Shown here piece after piece: positions 8,195-16,597 of a stretch of DNA of 64,000 bases. Position 1 is the stretch's first letter, and the number at the start of each line of letters is the position of its first letter. The notes under the pieces were generated by a model that saw only the letters and a program-made list of their open reading frames with translations, had not been told where the DNA came from and did not search any database. Origin of the DNA: an uncultured Bacilli bacterium (GTDB lineage Bacteria; Bacillota_I; Bacilli_A; RF39; UBA660). The position numbers and the translations under genes are program-made. The DNA lies in assembly GCA_934085595.1 (NCBI GenBank), contig CAKOHK010000004.1, positions 1 to 64,000 of the forward strand, in the 5' to 3' direction.

Positions 8195-8830
8195 CTATTT
8201 AAAATCTTCTATTGATAAGGTATATAGTGTTTCAGGATTTACTGCTTTATTTTTATAATATACTTCAAAGTGTAATAATGATTTTTCTTTATCTAATTTT
8301 GATTTTGTTGTACTAGCAATTATTTCTCCTTTTGTAACTTTATATCCTACATTTACTAGTACATCGGATACATTACTATAAACAGATATAAAATTGTCAT
8401 TATGTTTTATAGTAATTACTTTTCCATATATTTCACTGTCTTCTATAGATACAATTTCACCGTCTGATATAGATACTATATCAAAGTCATCCGCGTTTAC
8501 ATAATCTGTTCCGGTATTTTGAATATATGAACCATTATATTCTATAATTGAAGATTGTTGTTTTGATGCTTCTGAATCTTTATCATAGAAGTATTTTCCT
8601 ATTGTAACTGTATCTGATATATATGGTCTTACTATTTCATTAGTATTTTGTTTTACTCCGTTAACAGGTATTGTTTCTTTGTCAAATACATTATCTAGTG
8701 TGTATTTATAATTTGTTTCTTCATTTATGTATTTGTTAATACCTGATAAAACCATTATTACACTTATTACTAAAGCAAATACTGCAAATACATATATAGA
8801 TGGTACTAAATATTTTCTATAACTATTCAT
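8195..8830 (-). CDS. spoIIQ: SpoIIQ-like membrane-anchored LytM/M23 protein
   Basis: A 211-residue protein with one N-terminal membrane helix (residues 9-29) and a C-terminal LytM (M23) fold, roughly 110-205 (ITIKHNDNFISVYSNV...VGYKVTKGEIIASTTKS...LHFEVYYKNKAVNPE). The canonical first zinc ligand, the His of the HxxxD motif, appears replaced, with GTD preceded by N/T. It is therefore probably non-catalytic, as reported for Bacillus SpoIIQ. It lies directly downstream of a SpoIID gene, and in spore formers SpoIIQ and SpoIID work around the engulfing membrane. The SpoIIQ assignment rests on fold, length and neighbour rather than on close identity. Confidence 0.7.
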   Translation of the reverse strand: MNSYRKYLVPSIYVFAVFALVISVIMVLSGINKYINEETNYKYTLDNVFDKETIPVNGVKQNTNEIVRPYISDTVTIGKYFYDKDSEASKQQSSIIEYNGSYIQNTGTDYVNADDFDIVSISDGEIVSIEDSEIYGKVITIKHNDNFISVYSNVSDVLVNVGYKVTKGEIIASTTKSKLDKEKSLLHFEVYYKNKAVNPETLYTLSIEDFK

Positions 8831-8864
8831 CTTTCACTCTCCTAGTTATAGATTTAACACTTTT

Positions 8865-9794
8865 TTAATAATTATTCACTAATTTTGTATTTTTATAATA
8901 ATGTGATAATATTTCATCATATTTAAAGCCTTCTAAAGCCATGGCGTTAGCCCCATATTCACTTAATCCTACTCCATGACCATATCCTTTTGTTGTAATA
9001 TTAACCTTATCATTATTTATTTTAATTTTAAAATCAGTAGATTTTAGATTAAACATTGTTCTAAATGTAGTTCCTTTATATTTAGTATTATTTATTTTTA
9101 TATAGTTTACTCTTCCTGAAGATGTTTTTTCTATATCTATGTTTTCTATTTTTGATATATTTAGTTTGTTATAAAAGTCTTTTAAATCTATAGTGATAGT
9201 AGATTCTTTATAGTTATATTTTTTATCATATGAAGAATCTACACTTACTAAATAATCTAATTTTTGACTAAAAACATTTTCTACGTTTTCTGTTTTTCCA
9301 TTTGAAATAGAAAAGTAAAATGCTACTATTGGCTCATCATTATATGTTAAGATTTGATTATTTGTTTCATTAGTGGCCTTTAATATTTTATTATAATATT
9401 TATCATAATTATTTTTCCATTTATTTTTCATAGTTTCTTTATCAATGTAGCATTGGTCTTTTGTAGTTGTTTTTAATACATAATCTTTGTTTTTATACAT
9501 CTTATATACTGCGTATGTTCTTGCTGATACAGATAAGGCTTTTAATGCTTCTATATCAAAAGATGCTGGCATTTCACAAGCTAATACTCCTGTTACATAT
9601 TCTTCTAATTCTAATGTTTCATTTTTATTATTATAATTTATTGATACTTTTTTAATGTTATCTTCTTTTTCAATGTTTGATGTTTCAACATTTTCTGATT
9701 TTGTTTCTATTATTTCTTTGGTTATATCTTTATTAATATATGAAAGTAACAATAAAAATAACATAATAAAAAATACTATGATTTTCTTTTTCAT
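8865..9794 (-). CDS. spoIID: stage II sporulation protein D (lytic transglycosylase)
   Basis: SpoIID cleaves glycan strands during engulfment in the mother cell. The 309-residue protein has an N-terminal membrane anchor (3-21) and the SpoIID core: EEYVTGVLACEMPASF, where the Glu of CEMP is the expected catalytic acid, then ALKALSVSARTYA, and the C-terminal signature GYGHGVGLSEYGANAMA. No ribosome site precedes the ATG. Instead a sigma-E-like promoter ends five bases before it, suggesting a leaderless message. spoIIQ follows 34 bp downstream with a normal AGGAG. Confidence 0.9.
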   Translation of the reverse strand: MKKKIIVFFIMLFLLLLSYINKDITKEIIETKSENVETSNIEKEDNIKKVSINYNNKNETLELEEYVTGVLACEMPASFDIEALKALSVSARTYAVYKMYKNKDYVLKTTTKDQCYIDKETMKNKWKNNYDKYYNKILKATNETNNQILTYNDEPIVAFYFSISNGKTENVENVFSQKLDYLVSVDSSYDKKYNYKESTITIDLKDFYNKLNISKIENIDIEKTSSGRVNYIKINNTKYKGTTFRTMFNLKSTDFKIKINNDKVNITTKGYGHGVGLSEYGANAMALEGFKYDEILSHYYKNTKLVNNY

Positions 9795-9799
9795 AGTAT

Positions 9800-9828
9800 A
9801 TTATATGCTCATTAACTATTTAATATTC
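9800..9828 (-). promoter_or_regulatory. sigma-E-like promoter of spoIID
   Basis: On the minus strand GAATATT (9822-9828) and CATATAAT (9800-9807) are 14 bp apart. This resembles the Bacillus sigma-E consensus (ATATT, then CATACAAT). spoIID is a sigma-E gene in Bacillus. The -10 ends five bases before the ATG. A sigma-A reading of TATAAT is also possible but has a poor -35. Confidence 0.5.
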
Positions 9829-10204
9829 TTTCTTTTTCTTTTTCAAATTCTTCTTTTGTTAATACTTTTTCTTTATATAAATTATTTAGTTTTTCTAATT
9901 CATCATATTTATCCATAGTATTTTCTTTTGTATTATTACTAGTCATAGATGTTTCTAACATTATATAATATATTAGTATTAATACTGCGCTTATTTGATT
10001 GATAAATAAGAATACTACCATCCATATAATTAATGTGTCTTTATTTTTATATATTTCGCTATCATCCATATTTGATAGTTCTCTTAGTTTGTTTCCTCCG
10101 ATTATCATTGGAATACCAACTATTGCTCCGATTATTGTTATCGTACAAATTATACCAAATATTAATGATATAATTCCTGCGATATTTAATAATGTTTTAT
10201 TCAT
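9812..10204 (-). CDS. small membrane protein with C-terminal SHOCT motif
   Basis: A 130-residue protein with hydrophobic segments at about 5-36 and 58-83. A charged C-terminal helix (YDELEKLNNLYKEKVLTKEEFEKEKERIL) matches the SHOCT short C-terminal domain, often found at protein ends as an oligomerisation helix. Function is unknown. It overlaps the end of rpiB by eight bases, so it is probably co-transcribed with it. The spoIID promoter is embedded in its 3' end. Confidence 0.7.
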   Translation of the reverse strand: MNKTLLNIAGIISLIFGIICTITIIGAIVGIPMIIGGNKLRELSNMDDSEIYKNKDTLIIWMVVFLFINQISAVLILIYYIMLETSMTSNNTKENTMDKYDELEKLNNLYKEKVLTKEEFEKEKERILNS

Positions 10205-10637
10205 ATTTTTTCTCCAATTCTTTTATTTTTTTATTTCTTCTAATATGTCTTTCTTCTTTTGAATATTCTGTGTAAATAAAATTATGTAGTATATTTTCTA
10301 AATCTTCTGTATATTCAGAAAGTGACATTACATTTGCCATATTGTGTTCTTTAATTAATCTTGCTTCTTCTTTTGTGTTTACTTTTCCGCATATTATTCC
10401 TGGTATCTTATTAGCAACTATACTCATTCCAATACCTGTTCCACATATTAGTATTCCAAGGTCACATTCTTTATTGTTAATTCCTGTGCATAACTTAACT
10501 GCATAGTCTATATAATCTATATTGTCTTTTTCATCACATCCATAATTTATATAACTTATATTATTTTTTTCTAAATATGAGATAATTCTTTTTTTAAGAT
10601 CTACTCCATGATGGTCATTTGCTATACCTATTTTCAT
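10197..10637 (-). CDS. rpiB: ribose-5-phosphate isomerase B family (RpiB/LacAB)
   Basis: This 146-residue enzyme interconverts ribose 5-phosphate and ribulose 5-phosphate in the non-oxidative pentose phosphate pathway. Visible motifs are the start KIGIANDHHG, the catalytic cysteine loop GILICGTGIGMSI, and the NMANVMSLSE segment. Length fits RpiB. LacA/LacB are close relatives, but no lac genes are nearby. It overlaps the RDD gene upstream by four bases and the SHOCT gene downstream, forming a tight minus-strand operon. Confidence 0.93.
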   Translation of the reverse strand: MKIGIANDHHGVDLKKRIISYLEKNNISYINYGCDEKDNIDYIDYAVKLCTGINNKECDLGILICGTGIGMSIVANKIPGIICGKVNTKEEARLIKEHNMANVMSLSEYTEDLENILHNFIYTEYSKEERHIRRNKKIKELEKKYE

Positions 10638-11275
10638 TTTATCTCCTTTATTTCCTCAGCTATTGTTTTAGCATTAACTACTTTTGTACCCACTATTAAA
10701 TCATGTAAACCTCTTGTATCTTCTCTAAATAGTATAAATGCAAATGATAGTAATAATAATGTTGTTTCTACAAATGATAAGTAAGTATAACTACTTAAAT
10801 ATGTTGATTTTGATGCTAGTGCTAGAATTAATGTTGAAACGATAGATGTAACATATCCATATAATATAATTCCTCTTAATAGTACTTTTATAAATGATGG
10901 ATTTTTCCCTGTTTTATTATCTACTACTTTAATACCTAGTATCTTCTTACCTATAGTTTGCCCTTTATTTAGATATGCAAATAATACGAAATATACGATG
11001 CTTACAAATATATTAATTATTGTAGTTGGAACTGAATATTTAGACACTTTATAACTTAAATCATTTAGTTTAGTTATATTCTCTTGCATATTAGTATTTC
11101 CTTCTGTTATTCCTGCCATGTAGTCATTATATACTTCTTTATATTCTGTCATTATTTCATTATATTCTTCTTTACTTGGATTTAATATTTCTATTTTAGA
11201 AAATAATGTTACGATTGTTAATATAATGAACATATCTATTATGTATGCCCCGATTCTTTTAAATGTTGTTTTCAT
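10634..11275 (-). CDS. RDD family membrane protein
   Basis: A 213-residue protein beginning KRIGAYIIDMFIIL, the RDD signature region. Later comes the conserved YLNKGQTIGKKILGIKVVD block and a final RGLHDLIVGTKVV motif. Several membrane helices are visible, at about 9-25, 85-102, 133-153 and 160-180. RDD proteins are of mostly unknown function, and some act in Na+/H+ transport. It overlaps rpiB downstream and the phosphoglycerate-mutase-like gene upstream by four bases each. Confidence 0.88.
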   Translation of the reverse strand: MKTTFKRIGAYIIDMFIILTIVTLFSKIEILNPSKEEYNEIMTEYKEVYNDYMAGITEGNTNMQENITKLNDLSYKVSKYSVPTTIINIFVSIVYFVLFAYLNKGQTIGKKILGIKVVDNKTGKNPSFIKVLLRGIILYGYVTSIVSTLILALASKSTYLSSYTYLSFVETTLLLLSFAFILFREDTRGLHDLIVGTKVVNAKTIAEEIKEIK

Positions 11276-12717
11276 TTTTCCTCCTTTTTCTTTTTCTTAA
11301 AGAATATTGATAGTAAACTACTTTTTTTCTTAATTAAACTTCTTGTTTTATATGCTGGATTTATATTATTTATAATAGTATTTGATAAATCATATAGTGT
11401 TCCGTTATTTAAATGATAGTTAGATACTGAATATGATTTATCTACTAGTAATAATGGTACTTTACTAGTAAAGTTTACTTTTTGTAATTCTAATTTGTTA
11501 TTCATCATTTCTTTTTCTATTCCATAAAAAGATGTTATGAATAGTGCATAGTTATTTTCCAATACCATCTTTTCTATAAGTCCTATCATTGTGTCAATGG
11601 ATGTTAGTTTATTTTGTATTTCTTCTATTGTTTTACATGAATCTATTTCATAGTTTAATATTATTAGTTCATTTTCTAATGATGCTAGATATGGTATTAA
11701 TCTACTAGCGTCATATAAAATATTATCATCTGTGAAGTAGTATTGTAAGTTATTATCTATTTTGCTTCTTAATCCAGTTAGATAATAGTTAATATAACCT
11801 GTATTTTCTTTTTTGTCAAATACTATTGTTTTTGCGTTTATTTTGTTCATTGAATCTAGTAAGTAAGTTGATGATACAGCATAGTTATACATAAATGGTA
11901 CGCTTACTTCTGTTACTACTGGAAATAATGAATAATATTTGATTGTGTTTGGATTTAGATTTGGGTTTGATTGCTGAGATGAAATAATATTTATTAGATG
12001 TCTAACATCTGCTTGAAAATAATTAAAGAATATTATTTTATCGTCATTAGATATAGTTACATTTTCTGACATAGAGAATGTTCTTGCGTTTACTGGTAAT
12101 GATTTGGTATCACTTAGTACACCAATTTTTTTAGATAAATCTTTCCATTTTTCTACGAAGTTTCCAATTAATGCTTTTTCTATATCTCTTATTCCTGTAG
12201 CATCGCTTAGATTATTTAATCCTGTTACTAGCCCTATTTTTATATTATTAAACTCATAATTTAATCTTACTAGAGTTTTATCCATTTCTTTATAACTTCT
12301 TAAGCTCTTTTGACATAATATTAAATGCACTAACACTTTTATTCCAAGAGAATCTGCTTTCTTTAGAAATGCTAGTAATTGATTTATCGTTTTCTCATTT
12401 TCAAAGAAACAGAAGATATGTAATGTTTTTTTGCTATTAGATATTTCATCTAGAATACTTTTATAAAGCACGTTATTTGCATAGTTTTCGCTTAATACTT
12501 CTTGCTCTATTATGTTATATGTTAATGCTTCATTTATTCCAATACTAAACTTTCTATATCCTTCTTTATAATCTAATTCTTTTGATTGTAAAGATGAGAA
12601 TAACCATTCTGTAGTTAATCTATCTAAATTAGGCATTACTTCTTTACTATATATATTATAAGAATCTACTTGTTCTACGCCAAATCCATTTATTAATAAT
12701 AAAATATTTTTCTTCAT
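11272..12717 (-). CDS. catalytically degenerate relative of cofactor-independent phosphoglycerate mutase
   Basis: The 481-residue protein follows the layout of GpmI (alkaline-phosphatase superfamily). An N-terminal strand LLLINGFG is followed by a middle domain like the GpmI transferase domain (TLHIFCFFENEKTINQLLAFLKKADSLGIKVLVHLI) and the DKIIFFNYFQADVRHL segment. The metal and phosphoryl residues are gone: the first Asp of DGFG is Asn10, no NSEVGH serine motif is visible, and the DHGN motif is replaced by SFYGIEKEM. It is probably a pseudoenzyme. The start at 12717 has an AAAGGAAAG site. It heads an operon with RDD, rpiB and the SHOCT gene. Confidence 0.6.
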   Translation of the reverse strand: MKKNILLLINGFGVEQVDSYNIYSKEVMPNLDRLTTEWLFSSLQSKELDYKEGYRKFSIGINEALTYNIIEQEVLSENYANNVLYKSILDEISNSKKTLHIFCFFENEKTINQLLAFLKKADSLGIKVLVHLILCQKSLRSYKEMDKTLVRLNYEFNNIKIGLVTGLNNLSDATGIRDIEKALIGNFVEKWKDLSKKIGVLSDTKSLPVNARTFSMSENVTISNDDKIIFFNYFQADVRHLINIISSQQSNPNLNPNTIKYYSLFPVVTEVSVPFMYNYAVSSTYLLDSMNKINAKTIVFDKKENTGYINYYLTGLRSKIDNNLQYYFTDDNILYDASRLIPYLASLENELIILNYEIDSCKTIEEIQNKLTSIDTMIGLIEKMVLENNYALFITSFYGIEKEMMNNKLELQKVNFTSKVPLLLVDKSYSVSNYHLNNGTLYDLSNTIINNINPAYKTRSLIKKKSSLLSIFFKKKKKEEK

Positions 12718-12764
12718 ATAATCACATCTTTCCTTTTTATTATATAACAATTGTTAATATTTTG

Positions 12765-15392
12765 TTAGTTCGTATTTTTATTTTTTAAGTATTTATATAA
12801 CTCCATTACAAATATAATTGGACATGCTAGTAATATTAATATTAACATGTGTAAATATGGTATGCTTGTTGTTTGTAATAAGTTTGCTAATGTGTCTACT
12901 TCCATAACTGTTATTTGTAGTAATAGTGTTGATATTATAGAAAACGCTAATATTTTGTTGTTTTTTAGTTTGTTTTCAAAAACGCTTTTTCTTTCACTTC
13001 TACAGTTAAATACATGGAAGTTTTGCATGAATACCATAAGTAGTAAAATGTATCCTCTTGCTACTAAAATATCTATATTTAATACTTTTATCATGAATAC
13101 CCATATACCAAATACTACTATTCCCATATATAAACCTGATATTAATAATGATGTTACTAGAGATTTATCAAATAATCCTTCTTTTGGATTTCTTGGTTTT
13201 TCTTTCATTATTGTATCTGGTTCTCTTTCAAATGATAGAGCTATATCTTGAAGTCCATCTGTTACTAGATTTAGCCATAGTAGTTGTATTGCCACTAATG
13301 GTATTGGCATGTTAAATATTATTGCAAGAACAAAGAATAATACTTCTGCTAAACCACATGATAATAGGAATAATGATATTTTTCTTATGTTTGCATAAGC
13401 ATTTCTTCCTTCTTCTATACCACTTACTATTGATGAGAAGTTATCGTCTATTATAATCATTTTTGCTGTTTCTTTTGCTACATCAGTACCACTTCCCATA
13501 GCAATACCTATATTAGCTGCTTTTATTGCTGGAGCATCATTTACCCCATCTCCTGTTACAGCTACAAACTCACCTTGTCTTTTTAATGATTCTACTATTT
13601 TTAATTTTTGTAGTGGTGTGACTCTTGCAAATACTGTTTTATTCTTTATATAATTATCAAAATCTTCATCATTGTTTATTAAGTTTTCCAGTTCTTCACT
13701 TGTAGCTACTTCTTCACGGGAGTCCGCTATTCTTAATTCTTTTGCGACTTCAAGAGCGGTAAGTGCGTGGTCCCCTGTTATCATAAGTACTTTTATACCA
13801 GCCATTTTGCATTTTCTAACTGATTCTTTTGCTTCTTTTCTAACTGGGTCTATAAATCCTACTAGTCCTATGAAATCTAGGTTTTTAATATCTTCTTCTG
13901 TATATTTGCTATTTTCTTTTATAATTCCATCACACAAAGCAATTACCCTATACCCTCTAGATGCTAAATATTCATTTTGATTCATTATTTTTTCTTTTTC
14001 TTCTTTTTTAATATTTTTACAAAAATCTATAATTACTTCTACTGAGCCTTTAGCAGTACATCTTACTTCTGATTTTTCTTTATAAAATACTGCTGAATAT
14101 TTATTTTCTGATTCATATGGAATCTTATCAATTATTATATCTTCATTTACAATAGAGCCAGATTTTTGTGCCAATACTTTAAATGCTATATCTATAGAGT
14201 CTCCTAATTTTTTATATTCTCCATTTATATCTTTTTCAAAAACAGCTTCATTATTTATAAATCCTAATTTTGCTATTCTTTTTGCTTCTGATATTTTACT
14301 ATTGTTAATTGGTCTTATTTCTCCATTTATTTCATATCCAGAGCCTGTTACTTCATATTCACTTCCATCAAATAATAATATTCTTTTTGCAGTTTGTTCA
14401 TTTACTGTTAGTGTTCCTGTTTTATCGCTAGCTATAACAGTACAACTCCCTAGGCTTTCTACACAATTTAATTTTTTAACTATTACATTCTTTTTACCCA
14501 TTTTATTTGAGCCAATTGTTAAAGCCATAGTTATCGCAAGTGGTAAACCTTCTGGCATTGCTGAAACTGAAAGAGCTATGACTGATATAAAAATATCAAA
14601 TAATTTATTACCTTTTAGTACTAATACAAGACCTATTATAATTGAAACTATTATTATAATAAGTGTTATTTGTTTTGAAAACTTTTCCATTCTAATTGTT
14701 AATGGTGATTTTTCATCTTCACTTGTTGTTACCTTTTGTGCTATTTTTCCAAGTTCTGTATTCAAACCTGTATACTCAGCAACACCTATTCCGTAACCTG
14801 TTATAACAGATGTTCCACTATATAAAATATTTTTCTTTTGTTTCACATTTGATTTAGTTTCACTAGCACTTTTTTCAACTCCAATGCTTTCGCCTGTTAA
14901 GATAGATTCATCGACTACTAGGTTTTTAGATTCTAATATTCTTACATCTGCTGACATTTTAGTACCTGGTTCAATTACTATAATATCTCCTGGAACTATA
15001 TATTTTGATTCTATTTCATAGTATTTATTTCCTCTTATAACTTTAGTATGTAATTTTATTAGATTTTTTAATGCTAGGCTATTTTTGTTTGCATTATATT
15101 CTTGTATTGTTGAAACAACTGCATCTACTAATATTATAAATAAAATGGCACATGCATCTAATGTTTCTTTAACTGCAAATGATAGAATTGCTGCTACTAT
15201 TAATACATATATTATTGGGTCATTAAATGAACTTAAAAATATGGAAAATAAACTTTTTTGTTTTTCTTCTGGTAATTCATTTAATCCATATTTATTTATT
15301 CTTTTCTCTGCTTCTGATGTTTTTAGTCCTGATTGGGATGTATCTAATTTTTTAAGTAATTCTTTTTTATTTAAATATTTTTCACTGTCCAT
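12765..15392 (-). CDS. P-type Ca2+-transporting ATPase (P2 type)
   Basis: An 875-residue ion pump. It has an N-terminal cation-ATPase domain, the TGES actuator motif (DESILTGESIGVEK), PEGLP in transmembrane helix 4, the phosphorylated Asp in SDKTGTLTVNEQ, the hinge GDGVNDAPA, and NLVTDG in helix 6. PEGLP and NxxTDG are typical of SERCA/PMCR-like Ca2+ exporters, so calcium efflux is the best guess. Mn2+ or Na+ cannot be excluded. Start at 15392 with AGAGGT. It is transcribed alone, 47 bp upstream of the mutase-like gene. Confidence 0.93.
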   Translation of the reverse strand: MDSEKYLNKKELLKKLDTSQSGLKTSEAEKRINKYGLNELPEEKQKSLFSIFLSSFNDPIIYVLIVAAILSFAVKETLDACAILFIILVDAVVSTIQEYNANKNSLALKNLIKLHTKVIRGNKYYEIESKYIVPGDIIVIEPGTKMSADVRILESKNLVVDESILTGESIGVEKSASETKSNVKQKKNILYSGTSVITGYGIGVAEYTGLNTELGKIAQKVTTSEDEKSPLTIRMEKFSKQITLIIIIVSIIIGLVLVLKGNKLFDIFISVIALSVSAMPEGLPLAITMALTIGSNKMGKKNVIVKKLNCVESLGSCTVIASDKTGTLTVNEQTAKRILLFDGSEYEVTGSGYEINGEIRPINNSKISEAKRIAKLGFINNEAVFEKDINGEYKKLGDSIDIAFKVLAQKSGSIVNEDIIIDKIPYESENKYSAVFYKEKSEVRCTAKGSVEVIIDFCKNIKKEEKEKIMNQNEYLASRGYRVIALCDGIIKENSKYTEEDIKNLDFIGLVGFIDPVRKEAKESVRKCKMAGIKVLMITGDHALTALEVAKELRIADSREEVATSEELENLINNDEDFDNYIKNKTVFARVTPLQKLKIVESLKRQGEFVAVTGDGVNDAPAIKAANIGIAMGSGTDVAKETAKMIIIDDNFSSIVSGIEEGRNAYANIRKISLFLLSCGLAEVLFFVLAIIFNMPIPLVAIQLLWLNLVTDGLQDIALSFEREPDTIMKEKPRNPKEGLFDKSLVTSLLISGLYMGIVVFGIWVFMIKVLNIDILVARGYILLLMVFMQNFHVFNCRSERKSVFENKLKNNKILAFSIISTLLLQITVMEVDTLANLLQTTSIPYLHMLILILLACPIIFVMELYKYLKNKNTN

Positions 15393-15483
15393 AATATACC
15401 TCTTCTATTTTCTTTTATAATTATAACTAATTTTAATGTTTTTTTAAAGGGTTTATGTGTAGTTTACATGGTTTTTAAGAAAA

Positions 15484-15508
15484 AAGATGATTTAATATAA
15501 ACCATCTT
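15484..15508 (-). terminator. terminator after htrA
   Basis: A 6-bp stem (AAGATG/CATCTT, arms 15503-15508 and 15484-15489) is followed on the minus strand by a T tract. It overlaps the htrA stop. Confidence 0.6.
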
Positions 15509-16586
15509 AATTTGATCCTAATGTTACAGTTACTTTTCTTTCGTTTCCATCTCTTATTAATGTTAATTCTACTTTATCTCCTGGATTATATTTATATAAA
15601 TAATATCTTAGTTCTGCAACTGTATCTGTTTTATAATTTTCTAATCTTGTTATTACGTCTCCTTTTTCTATTTTAGCTTCACTTGCAGGAGTATTATCTA
15701 ATACTGATAATACTATTACACCTGAAGTTATATTTTTACTTAAGGAGATTCCTTCTTTTCTTAATGAATAAGATGATACAGAAGATATATCTGTCATTTG
15801 TATTCCTAAATAAGCTCTTTTAATTTCTTCATTGTTAACAATTTTATTAGCATAAGTTAGCGCATCTTCAATTGGTATTGCAAATCCTATTCCTTCGATT
15901 GAAGATTCAACTATTTTCATATTGTTTATTCCTATTACTTCACCACTTACATTACATAATGGTCCGCCACTATTTCCTGGGTTAATTGCTGCATCTGTTT
16001 GCATAACATTCATTATCCAGTCACTTGAGCCTTCAGATGAAACAGTAACCATTCTATCTTTTCCACTTATAATTCCTCTTGTTACAGTTCCTCTATATTC
16101 TGTACTCATTGGTGTTCCAACTGCAAATACTGTATCACCTAATTTAGATTTTTCACTACTTCCTAACGTAGCTACATTTGTTACATATTTTTCATCTATT
16201 TTAATTACTGCTATATCTGCATATTCATCGCTTCCAATTACTGTAGCGTCAATAGATGTTCCATCACTTAATATAACTTTCAATTCAGTTGCTGATGATA
16301 TTACATGATTATTAGTCATAATTAAACCTGTTTTATCATAAATAAATCCACTACCTAATCCTTTTAATTTACCTGCTTGATAGTTTTGAATTGTTACAAC
16401 TGAATCATATACTGCTTCTATACCATCAGAAATACCATTTTCATTTACTGTAACTTCTTTTTTAACTGTATTAATTGTTTTAGTAAATCCAGGATAATAT
16501 TTAATAATACAGTAAGTTAATCCCGATCCCATAACCAAGCATAAAAATGCTATTAATATTGTTTTTGCTAATCTGTTCTTTTCCAT
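15507..16586 (-). CDS. htrA: HtrA/DegP-like membrane serine protease
   Basis: A 359-residue S1C protease for quality control of exported proteins. One N-terminal membrane helix (7-27) anchors a trypsin-like domain with His in MTNNHVISSATEL, Asp in YADIAVIKI and Ser in NPGNSGGPL. A single C-terminal PDZ domain spans about 260-355 (TSGVIVLSVLDNTPASEAKIEKGDVI). The architecture matches Bacillus HtrA. An AAAGGA site precedes the ATG. It starts only 11 bp after the Abi-family gene, so the two may share a transcript. Confidence 0.95.
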   Translation of the reverse strand: MEKNRLAKTILIAFLCLVMGSGLTYCIIKYYPGFTKTINTVKKEVTVNENGISDGIEAVYDSVVTIQNYQAGKLKGLGSGFIYDKTGLIMTNNHVISSATELKVILSDGTSIDATVIGSDEYADIAVIKIDEKYVTNVATLGSSEKSKLGDTVFAVGTPMSTEYRGTVTRGIISGKDRMVTVSSEGSSDWIMNVMQTDAAINPGNSGGPLCNVSGEVIGINNMKIVESSIEGIGFAIPIEDALTYANKIVNNEEIKRAYLGIQMTDISSVSSYSLRKEGISLSKNITSGVIVLSVLDNTPASEAKIEKGDVITRLENYKTDTVAELRYYLYKYNPGDKVELTLIRDGNERKVTVTLGSN

Positions 16587-16597
16587 AAATGTCCTTT

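Noticed and set aside
10197..10637. LacA/LacB (galactose-6-phosphate isomerase) instead of RpiB
   Set aside because: No tagatose-pathway or PTS genes are nearby and a single subunit is encoded, so RpiB fits better.
14302..14796. Long plus-strand frame inside the Ca2+ ATPase gene (also 15922-16308, 48056-48553 and others)
   Set aside because: These are antisense frames of strongly conserved genes; their low-complexity products and lack of ribosome sites mark them as shadows.
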